DNA of 64,000 nucleotides. Origin: Flavobacterium franklandianum (GTDB lineage Bacteria; Bacteroidota; Bacteroidia; Flavobacteriales; Flavobacteriaceae). The position numbers were made by a program, and so were the translations under genes. The stretch covers positions 62,001-126,000 of the forward strand of contig NZ_VJZR01000005.1 of assembly GCF_007097365.1 (NCBI RefSeq), in the 5' to 3' direction. How positions within the stretch are numbered: position 1 is the stretch's first letter; every line of letters begins with the position of its first letter. Below are positions 46,664-56,908 of the stretch, one piece after another. The notes beneath the pieces are model-generated. The model did no database searches, was not told the origin of the DNA, and saw only the letters and a program-made list of their open reading frames with translations.

Positions 46664-47893
46664 TTACATTTCAAATGCTTTCTTAGGATTTCCACCGCAA
46701 AGCAATTCTACTGGGTTTTCCAAGGCTTCTTTCACGGCAACCAAGAATCCAACAGACTCACGACCATCGATAATTCTGTGGTCATACGAAAGGGCAACAT
46801 ACATCATGGGGTGAATTTCTACCTTGCCGTTTACCGCAATGGGACGCTCGATAATGTTGTGCATTCCAAGGATTCCAGATTGTGGCGGGTTGATAATTGG
46901 TGTAGATAGCATAGAACCAAATACGCCACCATTTGTGATTGTAAATGTTCCTCCAGTCATATCGTCAACGGTGATTTGTCCGTCACGTGCTTTTAATGCT
47001 AGTCTTTTTATATCGGCTTCAATGCCACGAAAAGTTAAGTTTTCGGCGTTGCGAACAACAGGAACCATCAATCCTTTTGGACCTGAAACGGCAATCGAAA
47101 TATCACAGAAATCATAAGCTATTTTATAATCACCATCCATCATGGAGTTAACGTCTGGATATAATGCTAAAGCTCTTGTAACCGCTTTTGTAAAAAACGA
47201 CATATATCCTAATCCAAGTCCGCCGTGTTTAGTTTTGAACGCATCTTTAAATTCGTTTCGCAACGTATTGATTGGCGTCATGTTTACTTCGTTGAAAGTA
47301 GTCAACATAGCCGTATCATTTTTGGCAGCCACCAATCTTTCGGCAACTTTACGACGCAACATCGATAATTTGGAACGTTCAGAACCTCTATTTCCGCCAG
47401 TTGGAGTTCCCATAGATGGAACGGCATTTACAGCATCATCTTTGGTAATTCTTCCATCTTTTCCAGTTCCAACAATGTCAGAAGGTTGGATGTTTTTTTC
47501 GTCTAATATTTTTCTTGCTGCTGGAGATGGAGTTCCAGATGCATAAGAAGTTGGTGCTACTGGAGCTGCAACTTTTACTTCTTCTTTCTTCACTTCAACA
47601 GTTTTTGGTTCTTCTTTTTTAACTTCGGCAACTGACGCTGAAGCGGATGGTTTTGCAGCATCGGTATCAATATGACACACAATTGCCCCAACAGCTACTG
47701 CATCACCTTCTTCTGCTTTTAGAGAGATGATTCCGCTAGCTTCTGCTGGCAATTCAAGTGTTGCTTTGTCAGAATCAACCTCGGCAATGGCTTGATCTTT
47801 TTCTACATAATCACCGTCTTTTACTAGCCATGTAGCAATTTCAACTTCTTTTATAGATTCCCCTGGTGATGGGACTTTCATTTCTAAAATCAT
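46664..47893 (-). CDS. odhB: Dihydrolipoyllysine succinyltransferase, E2 of 2-oxoglutarate dehydrogenase
   Basis: A 409-residue E2 component. A lipoyl domain (residues 1-80) carries the lipoylation lysine in DSDKATLE. An alanine/proline/lysine-rich linker, an E3/E1-binding domain ([24 protein letters not shown]) and the catalytic acyltransferase domain with the C-terminal [15 protein letters not shown] motif follow. It transfers succinyl groups to CoA in the TCA cycle. The E1 gene lies immediately upstream on the same strand. Confidence 0.97.
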   Translation of the reverse strand: MILEMKVPSPGESIKEVEIATWLVKDGDYVEKDQAIAEVDSDKATLELPAEASGIISLKAEEGDAVAVGAIVCHIDTDAAKPSASASVAEVKKEEPKTVEVKKEEVKVAAPVAPTSYASGTPSPAARKILDEKNIQPSDIVGTGKDGRITKDDAVNAVPSMGTPTGGNRGSERSKLSMLRRKVAERLVAAKNDTAMLTTFNEVNMTPINTLRNEFKDAFKTKHGGLGLGYMSFFTKAVTRALALYPDVNSMMDGDYKIAYDFCDISIAVSGPKGLMVPVVRNAENLTFRGIEADIKRLALKARDGQITVDDMTGGTFTITNGGVFGSMLSTPIINPPQSGILGMHNIIERPIAVNGKVEIHPMMYVALSYDHRIIDGRESVGFLVAVKEALENPVELLCGGNPKKAFEM

Positions 47894-47932
47894 CTTATTT
47901 ATATTAAATTATGAATCTTAAATCTTTTTATT

Positions 47933-50710
47933 TTAACGAACAAAATCTTTTTCAAAAACCATTTTAATTGCTTTTGCGTGTCGATTTTTAGACCTTGTGT
48001 AACTTCCTGAAGCCGATGCAGAGGATACTCTTAAGGAAGCCAATCTCAAATTTACTTGATTGAAATTCATCAGCATATAACCATAAGCTCCCATGTTTTT
48101 AGGCTCTTCTTGTGCCCATACAAAATCATCTGCATTTGGATATTTGGCAATAATTTCTGTTAATTGATCAGCAGGCAATGGAAATAGTTGTTCGATTCTC
48201 ACAACAGCCACATCTTTTCTTCCTCTTATTTCTCTTTCAGCAGTAATATCATAATAGAATTTTCCTGTACAGAAAACTAGGGTTTTAACCTCAACTTTAT
48301 TTACGGTTTCATCATCGATAGTTTCTTGGAAACACCCATTTTCTAATTCTTCGATGCTAGAAACGACTCTTGGATCACGAAGCAAACTTTTTGGTGTAAA
48401 AACAATAAGCGGCTTGCGGAATTTTAATTTCATTTGTCTTCTCAACAAGTGAAAGAAGTTGGCTGGCGTTGTACAATCGGCAACAAACATATTCTGCCTG
48501 GCACAAAGTTGCAAAAAACGTTCCATTCGTCCTGATGAATGTTCTGCTCCTTGGCCTTCATAACCGTGAGGTAATAATAATACGATTCCGTTTTGATTGT
48601 TCCATTTGTCTTCTCCACAGGAAATATATTGGTCAATCATAATTTGAGCACCGTTCGAGAAATCACCAAATTGTGCTTCCCAAATAGTCAATGCGTTAGG
48701 ATTAGTCAAAGCATATCCATAATCAAAACCTAGAACTCCATATTCTGACAAAAGCGAGTTGAAGGCGTTGAATTTCCCTTTTTTCCCTTCTAAACTATTA
48801 ATTAAAGCTACTTCTTCTTCTGAATCTTCTACTTTTACAACGGCGTGACGATGAGAAAAAGTACCACGTTCTACATCTTGCCCCGATAAACGAACATCAA
48901 AACCTTCTCTTAATAAAGAACCGTAGGCCAGATGCTCAGCCATAGCCCAATCAAGCTTATTGGTTTCGAAAAACATTGTTTTTCTGTCGTTGATTAATTT
49001 TTGAACTTTGCTAATGAATTTCTTGTCTGATGGCAAATTACAAATAGCATTGGCAACAGCCGTAAGACCTTCCTTTGAATAGGTTGTGTCCACTTTTGTA
49101 AGCATTTGTGATATTCCAGCACTTTCAAAACCTTTCCATTCGTTTTGCAAAAAAGGAGTAATTATGGTCAATTCTTTTTTGCGAGATTCTTCAAGGCTAA
49201 CTTCTAAATCAGCTTTGTATACTTTCTCTAAATCTTTTACATAAGAGTCATCAATAACGCCTTCGGCCAATAATTTTTCGGCGTAAATATCTCTAGGATT
49301 TTTATGTTTGGCAATGATTTTATACAGGATTGGCTGTGTAAATCTAGGTTCGTCACCTTCGTTATGACCGTATTTTCTATAACCTAATAAATCGATGAAA
49401 ACGTCACGACCAAAATGCATTCTAAAATCTAATGCAAATGACATAGCGTGTACAACGGCTTCGGCATCATCGGCATTGACGTGCAATACTGGCGAAAGTG
49501 TTACTTTGGCCACATCTGTACAATATGTCGAAGAACGGGCGTCAAGATAATTTGTTGTAAAACCAACTTGGTTGTTGATAACAACGTGAATGGTTCCGCC
49601 TGTTTTGTAGCCATCCAATTGCGACATTTGAATGATTTCATATAAAATTCCTTGCCCAGCTATCGCAGCATCTCCGTGAACAGCTATTGGCAATACTTTT
49701 GAAAAATCGTTTGGGAAATATTTGTCTTGTTGGGCTCTTGTGATTCCTTCAATTACGGCACCAACGGTCTCTAAATGCGAAGGATTTGGCGCCAAATTGA
49801 TAGTAATGGTTTTTCCTGAACTAGTTCTTTTTTCAGCACTTAGTCCTAAGTGGTATTTCACATCGCCATCAAAATATTCTTGATCGTTATAATCTTTACC
49901 ATCAAATTCACTAAAAATATCTTGAGTAGATTTTCCGAAAATATTAGCCAAAACATTCAAACGACCACGGTGAGCCATTCCCATCACAAAATGTTCGACC
50001 CCTTTTTCTGCCGCCTGTTCAATCAAAGCATCGATAGCTGGAATGATAGATTCTCCTCCTTCAAGCGAAAATCTTTTTTGCCCAACATACTTGGTGTGCA
50101 AGAAATTTTCAAAGGCAACCGCTTGGTTAAGTTTGTGCATTATTGCCTTTTTCTTTTCAATCGAAAAATCAGGTTGGTTGTCGTTGTGACCAATTTTACT
50201 CTGAATCCATTTGATATCATTTGGATTCCGGATATACATATATTCAACACCAATAGATTGGCAGTAAATTTTGTCCAAATGACCTAAGATTTCAGCCAAA
50301 CTACAAGGCTCAATTTTGATAATTCTGGCAGCATCAAAAACCAAAGGTAAATCGGCTTTAGAAAGCCCAAAATTCTCTAGGTCTAATGTTGGTGAGTAGG
50401 TTCTTCTTTTGTGAACTGGATTTGTTCTGGTAAACAAATGACCACGACTTCTGTAGGCATCAATTAATTTGATTACATTAAATTCCTTCAGAAGTTTCTC
50501 AGTTCCACCATTATTTTCGGCTGATGCAACTGGTTTTATTTCTGGCTGAATTACTGGATTTTCACCATTATAAGTTGCTATTCCAAAGTCGAAACCTTGA
50601 AAAAAACCTCTCCAACTAGGTTCTACACTATCTGGATTTTCTAAATATTGATCGTATAACTGGGCAAAAAATTCGGTATGAGCCGCGTTTAAGAATGAAA
50701 ACCTGTCCAT
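47933..50710 (-). CDS. odhA: 2-oxoglutarate dehydrogenase E1 component
   Basis: A 925-residue thiamine-diphosphate enzyme. The short N-terminal segment FLNAAHTEFFAQLYDQYLENP, the ThDP-binding HGDAAIAGQG...VINNQVGFTT region, MGMAHRGRLNVL and the C-terminal GYEGQGAEHSSGR are diagnostic of SucA/OdhA. It decarboxylates 2-oxoglutarate and passes the succinyl group to OdhB. On the minus strand, TACTTTTG just upstream (about 50752-50759) fits the -7 element of Bacteroidota promoters, although no clear -33 TTG is spaced correctly. Confidence 0.97.
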   Translation of the reverse strand: MDRFSFLNAAHTEFFAQLYDQYLENPDSVEPSWRGFFQGFDFGIATYNGENPVIQPEIKPVASAENNGGTEKLLKEFNVIKLIDAYRSRGHLFTRTNPVHKRRTYSPTLDLENFGLSKADLPLVFDAARIIKIEPCSLAEILGHLDKIYCQSIGVEYMYIRNPNDIKWIQSKIGHNDNQPDFSIEKKKAIMHKLNQAVAFENFLHTKYVGQKRFSLEGGESIIPAIDALIEQAAEKGVEHFVMGMAHRGRLNVLANIFGKSTQDIFSEFDGKDYNDQEYFDGDVKYHLGLSAEKRTSSGKTITINLAPNPSHLETVGAVIEGITRAQQDKYFPNDFSKVLPIAVHGDAAIAGQGILYEIIQMSQLDGYKTGGTIHVVINNQVGFTTNYLDARSSTYCTDVAKVTLSPVLHVNADDAEAVVHAMSFALDFRMHFGRDVFIDLLGYRKYGHNEGDEPRFTQPILYKIIAKHKNPRDIYAEKLLAEGVIDDSYVKDLEKVYKADLEVSLEESRKKELTIITPFLQNEWKGFESAGISQMLTKVDTTYSKEGLTAVANAICNLPSDKKFISKVQKLINDRKTMFFETNKLDWAMAEHLAYGSLLREGFDVRLSGQDVERGTFSHRHAVVKVEDSEEEVALINSLEGKKGKFNAFNSLLSEYGVLGFDYGYALTNPNALTIWEAQFGDFSNGAQIMIDQYISCGEDKWNNQNGIVLLLPHGYEGQGAEHSSGRMERFLQLCARQNMFVADCTTPANFFHLLRRQMKLKFRKPLIVFTPKSLLRDPRVVSSIEELENGCFQETIDDETVNKVEVKTLVFCTGKFYYDITAEREIRGRKDVAVVRIEQLFPLPADQLTEIIAKYPNADDFVWAQEEPKNMGAYGYMLMNFNQVNLRLASLRVSSASASGSYTRSKNRHAKAIKMVFEKDFVR

Positions 50711-50830
50711 AATTGTATAGAATATGCTTTTTTGTTAAAAATAGTTTGGCAAAAGTACAATAAATCAATACACATACTATATTTTTTTACGTACTTTTAC
50801 GTAATATTTTGTTAAATTAATCATCAAAAC

Positions 50831-51370
50831 ATGAAAGAAAATCATCATTTGACCCTTTTTAGAACATTATTAGTTTTACTGCTCCTTTCCCTTTATAATC
50901 ATATATCAGCACAAGGGCTAACTTATGCGACTAAACAACCTAATGATTTCTGGAAAAATGTACAATTTGGGGGTGGAATCGGATTGAATTTTTCTTCTGG
51001 TTATACTGATGTTTTTCTGGCACCAAGTGCTATATATAATTTCAATCATATCGTTGCATTAGGAGCGGGAATAAATTTGAACTACGTTGATTCGAATAAT
51101 TATTATTCTTCCTTAGTTTATGGGATAAGCACCATTGTTTTGATAAATCCAATTCCGGAAATCCAATTTTCAGTAGGACTAAATGAATCTCGTGTCAATT
51201 ATCAAGAAGAAGGTTTCAGTGATTATTCTGAGGATTTTTGGGATACGAGTTTAATTCTTGGTGCAGGTTATCGAACAGGAAATGTAACTATAGGTGTAGG
51301 TTACAATGTCCTTCAAAATGATCGTTATGACACCGACCCTTTTGTGCCTTTTGTCAGGGCTTATTTTTAA
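50831..51370 (+). CDS. Small outer-membrane beta-barrel protein, function unknown
   Basis: A 179-residue exported protein with a signal peptide (LLVLLLLSLYNHISAQG). The rest alternates aromatic and polar residues in about eight strands (FGGGIGLNFSSGY, IVALGAGINLNYV, LGAGYRTGNVTIGVGYN) and ends in phenylalanine, as small outer-membrane barrels do. It is divergent from odhA. No enzyme motif is present. Confidence 0.7.
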   Translation: MKENHHLTLFRTLLVLLLLSLYNHISAQGLTYATKQPNDFWKNVQFGGGIGLNFSSGYTDVFLAPSAIYNFNHIVALGAGINLNYVDSNNYYSSLVYGISTIVLINPIPEIQFSVGLNESRVNYQEEGFSDYSEDFWDTSLILGAGYRTGNVTIGVGYNVLQNDRYDTDPFVPFVRAYF

Positions 51371-51451
51371 TCCTAAACCGTAACATATTAATAATACCAA
51401 GCAACCTTATTACCTCAACTATTTGTCTTTTTTTTAAAAAAATCTACCACA

Positions 51452-52777
51452 ATGAAAAATCTTTATTTTACAATTATATTATTATTCTCTATTTCAATTT
51501 TAGCGCAGAATAATTTAAAATCGGGTCCAATGGTTGGTTACAGCGAGATGAAAGAAGCTGTAATTTGGTTGCAAACTAAAAAAAAAGCCTCCGTTTTTGT
51601 TGAATATTATAGTACCGATGAAAAGACAACTATTTTAAGAAGCGAATCATACCTTACAAAAAAAGACGATGCTTTTACATGTCACGTTTTATTAGATCAG
51701 CTACAACCTGGTAAAAAATATTTTTACTCCGTTTTTATAGACAAGAAAAAAATTAATTTTTCTTATGAAACTTCTTTTACTTCAAAAAAATTATGGCTGT
51801 GGCGAGAAAATGCACCCGATTTTTCTTTTGCTCTTGGAAGTTGCACCTATATAAACGAGGAAGCAGTAGACAGACCTGGCAAAGGATACGGTTCTAATTA
51901 TTCGATTTTTGAGGCCATTAATTCCAAAAACCCAGACATCATGCTTTGGATGGGAGACAATATATATTTGAGAGAAGCAGATTGGGACACTAAAACAGGC
52001 ATTTACCATCGTTATACTCATTCACGCTCGATAAAAGAGTTACAACCATTACTGGCCAAAACACAAAATTTTGCCATTTGGGACGATCACGATTTTGGAC
52101 CAAATGACAGTGACCGAAGTTTTTATAACAAACACATTTCCCAACAAGCATTCAAAGATTTTTGGGCCAATAAAAGTTATGGTTTAGATACAAATCAAAA
52201 TGAAGGAACTTGTTCCACCTTTAGTTGGTCTGATGCCGATTTTTTTCTGCTGGACAATCGTTTTTTTAAGTCACCAAATGATAGAAAAACGGGAGAAAAA
52301 ACTATTTTGGGTAAACAACAACTGGAATGGTTGATTGACGCTCTAGCCTCATCGAAAGCAGCTTTTAAAATAATTGCAATTGGCGGACAAGTATTGAATT
52401 CTTCCGCAAGATTTGAAAATTATGAATGTTATAAAGAAGAAAAAAATTACTTGCTGGAACAAATTAAAAGCAATGCTATTAAAGGTGTATTATTTCTAAG
52501 TGGCGACAGACATTTTACCGAATTATCCAAAATATCCATTTCTGAAACACAGCAAATTTACGATTGGACAGTTTCTCCTCTTACTTCAAATATAGCAACA
52601 ACGTACAAAGAAGACACTAATATAAATAGAGTTGAAGGAAGTTTGTTCGTCGAAAGTTGTTTTGGAATTATTTCATTTTCTGGCAGTAAAGAGACTCGGC
52701 AAATGAAATTGACTTTGTTCAACAAAGAAGGAATAGAACTATGGAATAAAGTAATCTTGAAAAAGGAGTTGGAATAG
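51452..52777 (+). CDS. PhoD-family alkaline phosphatase
   Basis: A 441-residue exported phosphoesterase with signal peptide ISILAQ. An N-terminal Ig-like domain (about 20-115, GPMVGYSEMKEAVIWLQTK) precedes the metallophosphoesterase domain with the PhoD motifs: FALGSCTY, MLWMGDNIYLRE, AIWDDHDFGPND and LSGDRHFTEL. It releases phosphate from phosphodiesters or monoesters outside the cytoplasm. Its stop abuts the stop of the convergent minus-strand gene without a gap. Confidence 0.92.
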   Translation: MKNLYFTIILLFSISILAQNNLKSGPMVGYSEMKEAVIWLQTKKKASVFVEYYSTDEKTTILRSESYLTKKDDAFTCHVLLDQLQPGKKYFYSVFIDKKKINFSYETSFTSKKLWLWRENAPDFSFALGSCTYINEEAVDRPGKGYGSNYSIFEAINSKNPDIMLWMGDNIYLREADWDTKTGIYHRYTHSRSIKELQPLLAKTQNFAIWDDHDFGPNDSDRSFYNKHISQQAFKDFWANKSYGLDTNQNEGTCSTFSWSDADFFLLDNRFFKSPNDRKTGEKTILGKQQLEWLIDALASSKAAFKIIAIGGQVLNSSARFENYECYKEEKNYLLEQIKSNAIKGVLFLSGDRHFTELSKISISETQQIYDWTVSPLTSNIATTYKEDTNINRVEGSLFVESCFGIISFSGSKETRQMKLTLFNKEGIELWNKVILKKELE

Positions 52778-53131
52778 CTAATACTTGTTCCTAAACCACA
52801 CTTTTTGCCAATCTCTTTTTAAAATCAAAAAGGCAACATTTTCAGCTAAAATCACTAAATCTGAACCATCCAATTTTTTTATTTGGTCTTCAGAAACGTC
52901 AATAATGTATAGTAGATTCAAATATTCGGCAAATTTGTATTGAATCATTCGATAGATTTTCTCGTGTAATTGAATTTTTAATTCCTCGGGCGAAATACTT
53001 TTAGGAAAATCAATTCCTTCATTGGCCAAATTAAAATCTTTATTGAGTTGTTCAATTAATTTCAGGTACAAAGATTCCTTTTCGGCTTCTTCGAGCAATT
53101 GATTGGCATTTAATGGAGCAATAAAATTCAT
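52778..53131 (-). CDS. Hypothetical protein beside polyprenyl synthetase
   Basis: A 117-residue, mostly helical, soluble protein without signal peptide or recognised domain. It starts 14 bases after the polyprenyl synthetase stop and is probably in the same operon. Its stop meets the phosphatase stop directly. No function can be assigned. Confidence 0.7.
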   Translation of the reverse strand: MNFIAPLNANQLLEEAEKESLYLKLIEQLNKDFNLANEGIDFPKSISPEELKIQLHEKIYRMIQYKFAEYLNLLYIIDVSEDQIKKLDGSDLVILAENVAFLILKRDWQKVWFRNKY

Positions 53132-53145
53132 AACGCGTTTAGGAA

Positions 53146-54120
53146 TTAGACGTTTCTGTTCATTAAATTTTCTCCAAAATCTTTTAGAATTGCTTTTTTA
53201 TCTTTGGAAATGTCAATTTTTTCTAACGTTTCAAAAGCCTTAAAAGTAAAGTCTTCAATGGCTTTTTGAGTGGCGGTAGAAGCCCCTGTCGAGTTGAAAA
53301 TTTCTTTCACAGCATTAATTTTGTCCTCGTTATCTTCTAATTGAACTGAAAACAATTGTGTTAATAATTCTTTTTCATCCGTTTTCGAAAATTCGATTGC
53401 TTTGAGATACAAATACGTTTTTTTATTTTCGATAATGTCTCCTCCTACCTGCTTGCCAAAGGTGTTTGGATCACCCAAAGCATCTAAATAATCATCCTGC
53501 AACTGAAATGCCAATCCCAAATTAAGACCAAAATCATAAATTAATTTGGAATTTTCCTTAGATGTTTGGGCTATTATCGCCCCCATTTTCATAGCCGCAG
53601 CAACAAGAACAGCAGTTTTATACTCAATCATTTTCAAGTATTCAGAAATCGTAACATCAATGCGAGTTTCAAAATCAACGTCGTATTGTTGTCCTTCACA
53701 AACTTCTAGGGCGGTTTTGCTGAATAATTTGGCCAGTTTCCGAAACGTTTTGGGTTGGTAATTTTCGAAATATTGGTATGCCAAAATCAACATTGCATCT
53801 CCAGAAAGAATACCAGTATTGATATTCCATTTTTCGTGAACTGTAACTTTACCTCTACGCAAAGGAGCATCGTCCATAATATCATCGTGAACCAAGGAGA
53901 AATTATGAAAAACCTCAACAGCCATCGCCGCAGGCAGGGCCAATTTATAATCTACATCAAAAATATCGGCAGTCATTAATGTCAATATTGGACGTAATCG
54001 TTTCCCTCCCAATTGCACGATATAATCTATGGGCTGATAAAGATTCTTGGGTTCTTTATCGAAGTTTTGACTTTCTAAATAAAGTAAAAATTGTTCTTGG
54101 TATTCGTTTATAGGAAGCAT
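53146..54120 (-). CDS. Polyprenyl synthetase (trans-isoprenyl diphosphate synthase)
   Basis: A 324-residue enzyme with the family motifs in order: GGKRLRPIL, the first aspartate-rich DDIMDDAPLRRG, and the second LAFQLQDDYLDALGD. It condenses isopentenyl diphosphate into a longer allylic diphosphate for quinone or carotenoid side chains. Chain length depends on residues before the first motif (VEVFHNFSLVHDD) and is not resolved here. Confidence 0.93.
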   Translation of the reverse strand: MLPINEYQEQFLLYLESQNFDKEPKNLYQPIDYIVQLGGKRLRPILTLMTADIFDVDYKLALPAAMAVEVFHNFSLVHDDIMDDAPLRRGKVTVHEKWNINTGILSGDAMLILAYQYFENYQPKTFRKLAKLFSKTALEVCEGQQYDVDFETRIDVTISEYLKMIEYKTAVLVAAAMKMGAIIAQTSKENSKLIYDFGLNLGLAFQLQDDYLDALGDPNTFGKQVGGDIIENKKTYLYLKAIEFSKTDEKELLTQLFSVQLEDNEDKINAVKEIFNSTGASTATQKAIEDFTFKAFETLEKIDISKDKKAILKDFGENLMNRNV

Positions 54121-54213
54121 TTAGATTGATTTTTAAAAACCAAATTTAAAGCAAGTTATGGAAAGTAAAAAACCTCAGCGTTTAAATTAATGATAATTTT
54201 TTAAAAATACTTT

Positions 54214-54253
54214 GGAAACTATTTTGGTATTTAAAGTTTCCTATATATATTTG
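54214..54253 (+). promoter_or_regulatory. Promoter and palindromic operator of yceI
   Basis: A -33 TTTG (54223-54226) and -7 TATATTTG (54246-54253), 19 bases apart, make a good Bacteroidota sigma promoter. GGAAACT (54214-54220) and AGTTTCC (54235-54241) form an inverted repeat with 14 bases between the arms, overlapping the promoter. The same layout precedes the tetR gene. Confidence 0.75.
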
Positions 54254-54304
54254 CACCAAAAATTAAAACCTAAAAGCCTTTTACCTTTATAAAACTAACC
54301 AATT

Positions 54305-54820
54305 ATGGCAACGAAATGGACTATAGATTCTAACCAATCTGATGTATTAATCAAAATGAAAGACTCTACAATTACTTATTTGGGTGGTGAAACCAATCAT
54401 TTTGACGGTTTTGTATCTCTTGAAGAAGATCAAATTGAGGATGCGTCGCTTGAATTTTTTCTAGACAGCAATACTTTCACCTCTCAAAAAAGTTCCGCAT
54501 CATCGCAAATAAAAAACAATACTGCATCAAAAAAGAAGCCTTTAATCAGATTCAAATCGACTTCATTTCAGAAGTTTAAGAACAACATCAATTTCTTGAA
54601 AGGGTATTTAACGATAAAAGATGTAACCAAAATGGTTGAACTTGATGCGGAATTCATCGGAATCAACAATTACAATGGTTCTAAAAAAGCGGCATTTGAA
54701 ATAAAAGGAGATATTAATAGAAACGATTTTGGATTGGATAAAGATTTCAACAATTCGAAAGAGAAATTTGGTTTTGGAAAAAACCTGAAATTAGTCGCCA
54801 ATTTAGAATTTTCAATTTAA
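54305..54820 (+). CDS. YceI family protein
   Basis: A 171-residue protein of the YceI lipocalin-like fold: WTIDSNQSDVLIKMKDS at the start, FDGFVSLEEDQIEDASLEFFLD, and a DVTKMVELDAEFIG region. YceI proteins bind polyisoprenoids or other lipophiles. No signal peptide is visible, so this copy is cytoplasmic. Its promoter carries the same palindrome as the tetR gene, so it should respond to that regulator, linking it to the efflux operon. Confidence 0.9.
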   Translation: MATKWTIDSNQSDVLIKMKDSTITYLGGETNHFDGFVSLEEDQIEDASLEFFLDSNTFTSQKSSASSQIKNNTASKKKPLIRFKSTSFQKFKNNINFLKGYLTIKDVTKMVELDAEFIGINNYNGSKKAAFEIKGDINRNDFGLDKDFNNSKEKFGFGKNLKLVANLEFSI

Positions 54821-54866
54821 AAGTTAAATTATCATATAACAAACATTAAGTTAAAGTAATCATTTC

Positions 54867-54906
54867 AGAAACTTTATTTGTATTAAAAGTTTCCAATTTA
54901 TATTTG
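54867..54906 (+). promoter_or_regulatory. Promoter and palindromic operator of the tetR-efflux operon
   Basis: TTTG (54877-54880) and TATATTTG (54899-54906) are 18 bases apart. AGAAACT (54867-54873) and AGTTTCC (54888-54894) are an inverted repeat with 14 bases between the arms, exactly as in front of yceI. It is the likely autoregulatory site of the TetR protein. Confidence 0.75.
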
Positions 54907-54942
54907 AATAAATAAAAAATCTGATGTATTTCAGCAATTACA

Positions 54943-55539
54943 ATGAAAGAAAAAATCATAGCAAAAGCCGCCGATTTATTTATGAAACTAGGTTTCAAAA
55001 GTGTCACAATGGACGATATTGCTGGAGAAATGTGCATCTCTAAAAAAACAATTTATAAATATTTCTGCAACAAAGAAATTCTAATCGAGGAGTCGACCGC
55101 AATGGTCCACAAAGCAATTCATCAAAGCATTGACACCATCGTGGATAAAAATTACAATGCCATCGAAGAAAACTTTGAAATCAGAAAAATGTTTAAAGAA
55201 ATGTTTAAATCAGGCGATCACTCCCCTGTTTATCAATTAAAAAAACATTATCCAGAAATTTACGATTTGGTTATGTCAAGAGAAATAACCGAATGTAATT
55301 TTGTTTTTAAGCAAAATATTGAAAAAGGTATCCAACAGGGTTTATATCGAAAAGACATCGTTGTCAACACCTATGTTGAATTTTATTACACCTTAATTTT
55401 TAGCATTAATGGAAATGTCAGCTCCGAAAAAGAAGCTAGTGTCCTTGAACTACAAGCATTAGAATACCACACCAGAGCCATGGCAACAGCCGAAGGAATT
55501 ATCGAACTAGAAAAACAATTACATAACTATCATCAATAA
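54943..55539 (+). CDS. TetR/AcrR family transcriptional regulator
   Basis: A 198-residue regulator with the TetR N-terminal HTH (KAADLFMKLGFKSVTMDDIAGEMCISKKTIYKYF) and an all-helical ligand domain. It should repress its own operon and yceI through the shared palindrome. Its stop overlaps the TolC start by one base, placing it first in the operon tetR-tolC-MFP-RND. Confidence 0.93.
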   Translation: MKEKIIAKAADLFMKLGFKSVTMDDIAGEMCISKKTIYKYFCNKEILIEESTAMVHKAIHQSIDTIVDKNYNAIEENFEIRKMFKEMFKSGDHSPVYQLKKHYPEIYDLVMSREITECNFVFKQNIEKGIQQGLYRKDIVVNTYVEFYYTLIFSINGNVSSEKEASVLELQALEYHTRAMATAEGIIELEKQLHNYHQ

Positions 55540-56876
55540 TGAAAAAACTATTTTTAACACCCTTACTCTTTTTTGCCCTGACGGCAAATGCGCAAGACAG
55601 CAAGAAAAGCTTCAATTTTAGCCTCGAACAAGCTATCAGCCAGGCTCTGACTAATAATTATTCGGTTATCAATGCTGGAAGAGACATCGAAGCTTCCAAA
55701 GAAAAAAAATGGGAAACTACCGCAGCGGGTTTACCACAAATTAATGCAGGACTAGATTACACCAATAATATTGTGTTGCAAAAATCAGTTGTTCCAGCCG
55801 AATTTTTTGGTGGAGAACCAGGGACCTATGCCACGGTTGCCTTTGGAACAAAGCACAGTATGATAGCACGCTCTACTTTGAGCCAAATAATATTTGATGG
55901 TTCGTATGTCGTAGCATTGCAAGCTTCAAAAACTTATTTGAAATATTACGAAAATGCCAAACAAAAAACAGATGTCGAAATCAAAGAAGCCGTAATCGAC
56001 TCTTATGGAAATGTTTTATTAGCCGAAGAAAGCATCGCAATTCTCGAAAAAAACAAAGCCACTTTAGAAAAAACGTTGTCAGACACTAAAGCAACTTTCG
56101 AAAACGGCTTGATAGAAGAAGAAAGTGTAGAGCAATTGCAAATCACACTCACCTCTATAAATAGCACTCTAAACTACAATAAAAGATTGGTTGATGTAGC
56201 CTACAAAACGCTTAAAATCACTTTAGGAATTGACATTAATGACGATTTAAAACTAACCGATAAATTAGATAACTTGACTGTCTCTAATTTAGATTTGGCC
56301 CTTGCTGAAACTGAATTTGCAGTTGCGGATAATGTAAATTATCAAATGGCTTTGAATTTTCAGGAGCAAAGAGAACTAGAATTGAAATTACAAAAAAGTA
56401 AAGCTTTACCATCCTTATCAGCGAATTTGAATTTTGGCTACACCGCATTCAAAGATCAATTTCAATTTTTTACAAAGAATCAAAATTGGCTCAATTATTC
56501 CAATATTGGCGTAAGCTTGAATGTGCCAATTTTCAGTAGTTTGGCCAGAAGTTCAAGAACACAACAAGCCAAAATAGCTTTGGATCAAGCCAAAACACAA
56601 TTGTCAGAAGCAGAACAAAAATTAAAATTACAATATGCTTCGGCCAAAAGTGATTATGAATTTAGTATCGAAGAATATGCCACAGCAAAATCGAATTTGA
56701 GTCTTGCCGAAAGAATCGAAAGAAAGCAACAAATAAAATTTACCGAAGGCTTGTCTTCTAGTTTTGATTTTAATGATGCACAAAGACAATTGTACACTAA
56801 TCAACAAAATTATCTGCAATCAATGGTTAATGTAATCAATAAAAAAGCAGCTTTAGAAAAAATAATTAACAAATAG
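55539..56876 (+). CDS. TolC-type outer-membrane efflux protein
   Basis: A 445-residue protein with a signal peptide (ALTANAQ) and two long coiled-coil halves typical of outer-membrane efflux proteins (SLEQAISQALTNNYSVI, LYTNQQNYLQSMVNVIN). It forms the trimeric exit duct for the RND pump encoded downstream. Confidence 0.92.
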   Translation: MKKLFLTPLLFFALTANAQDSKKSFNFSLEQAISQALTNNYSVINAGRDIEASKEKKWETTAAGLPQINAGLDYTNNIVLQKSVVPAEFFGGEPGTYATVAFGTKHSMIARSTLSQIIFDGSYVVALQASKTYLKYYENAKQKTDVEIKEAVIDSYGNVLLAEESIAILEKNKATLEKTLSDTKATFENGLIEEESVEQLQITLTSINSTLNYNKRLVDVAYKTLKITLGIDINDDLKLTDKLDNLTVSNLDLALAETEFAVADNVNYQMALNFQEQRELELKLQKSKALPSLSANLNFGYTAFKDQFQFFTKNQNWLNYSNIGVSLNVPIFSSLARSSRTQQAKIALDQAKTQLSEAEQKLKLQYASAKSDYEFSIEEYATAKSNLSLAERIERKQQIKFTEGLSSSFDFNDAQRQLYTNQQNYLQSMVNVINKKAALEKIINK

Positions 56877-56908
56877 AACAAAGAAAATAGAATCAATACT
56901 TTATAAAT

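Noticed and set aside
47142..47546. 134-codon plus-strand frame over odhB
   Set aside because: Antisense shadow of a well-recognised gene.
50831..51370. Naming the small barrel gene alpha-ketoglutarate decarboxylase
   Set aside because: It is next to odhA but has no enzyme motif; it looks like an outer-membrane barrel with a signal peptide.
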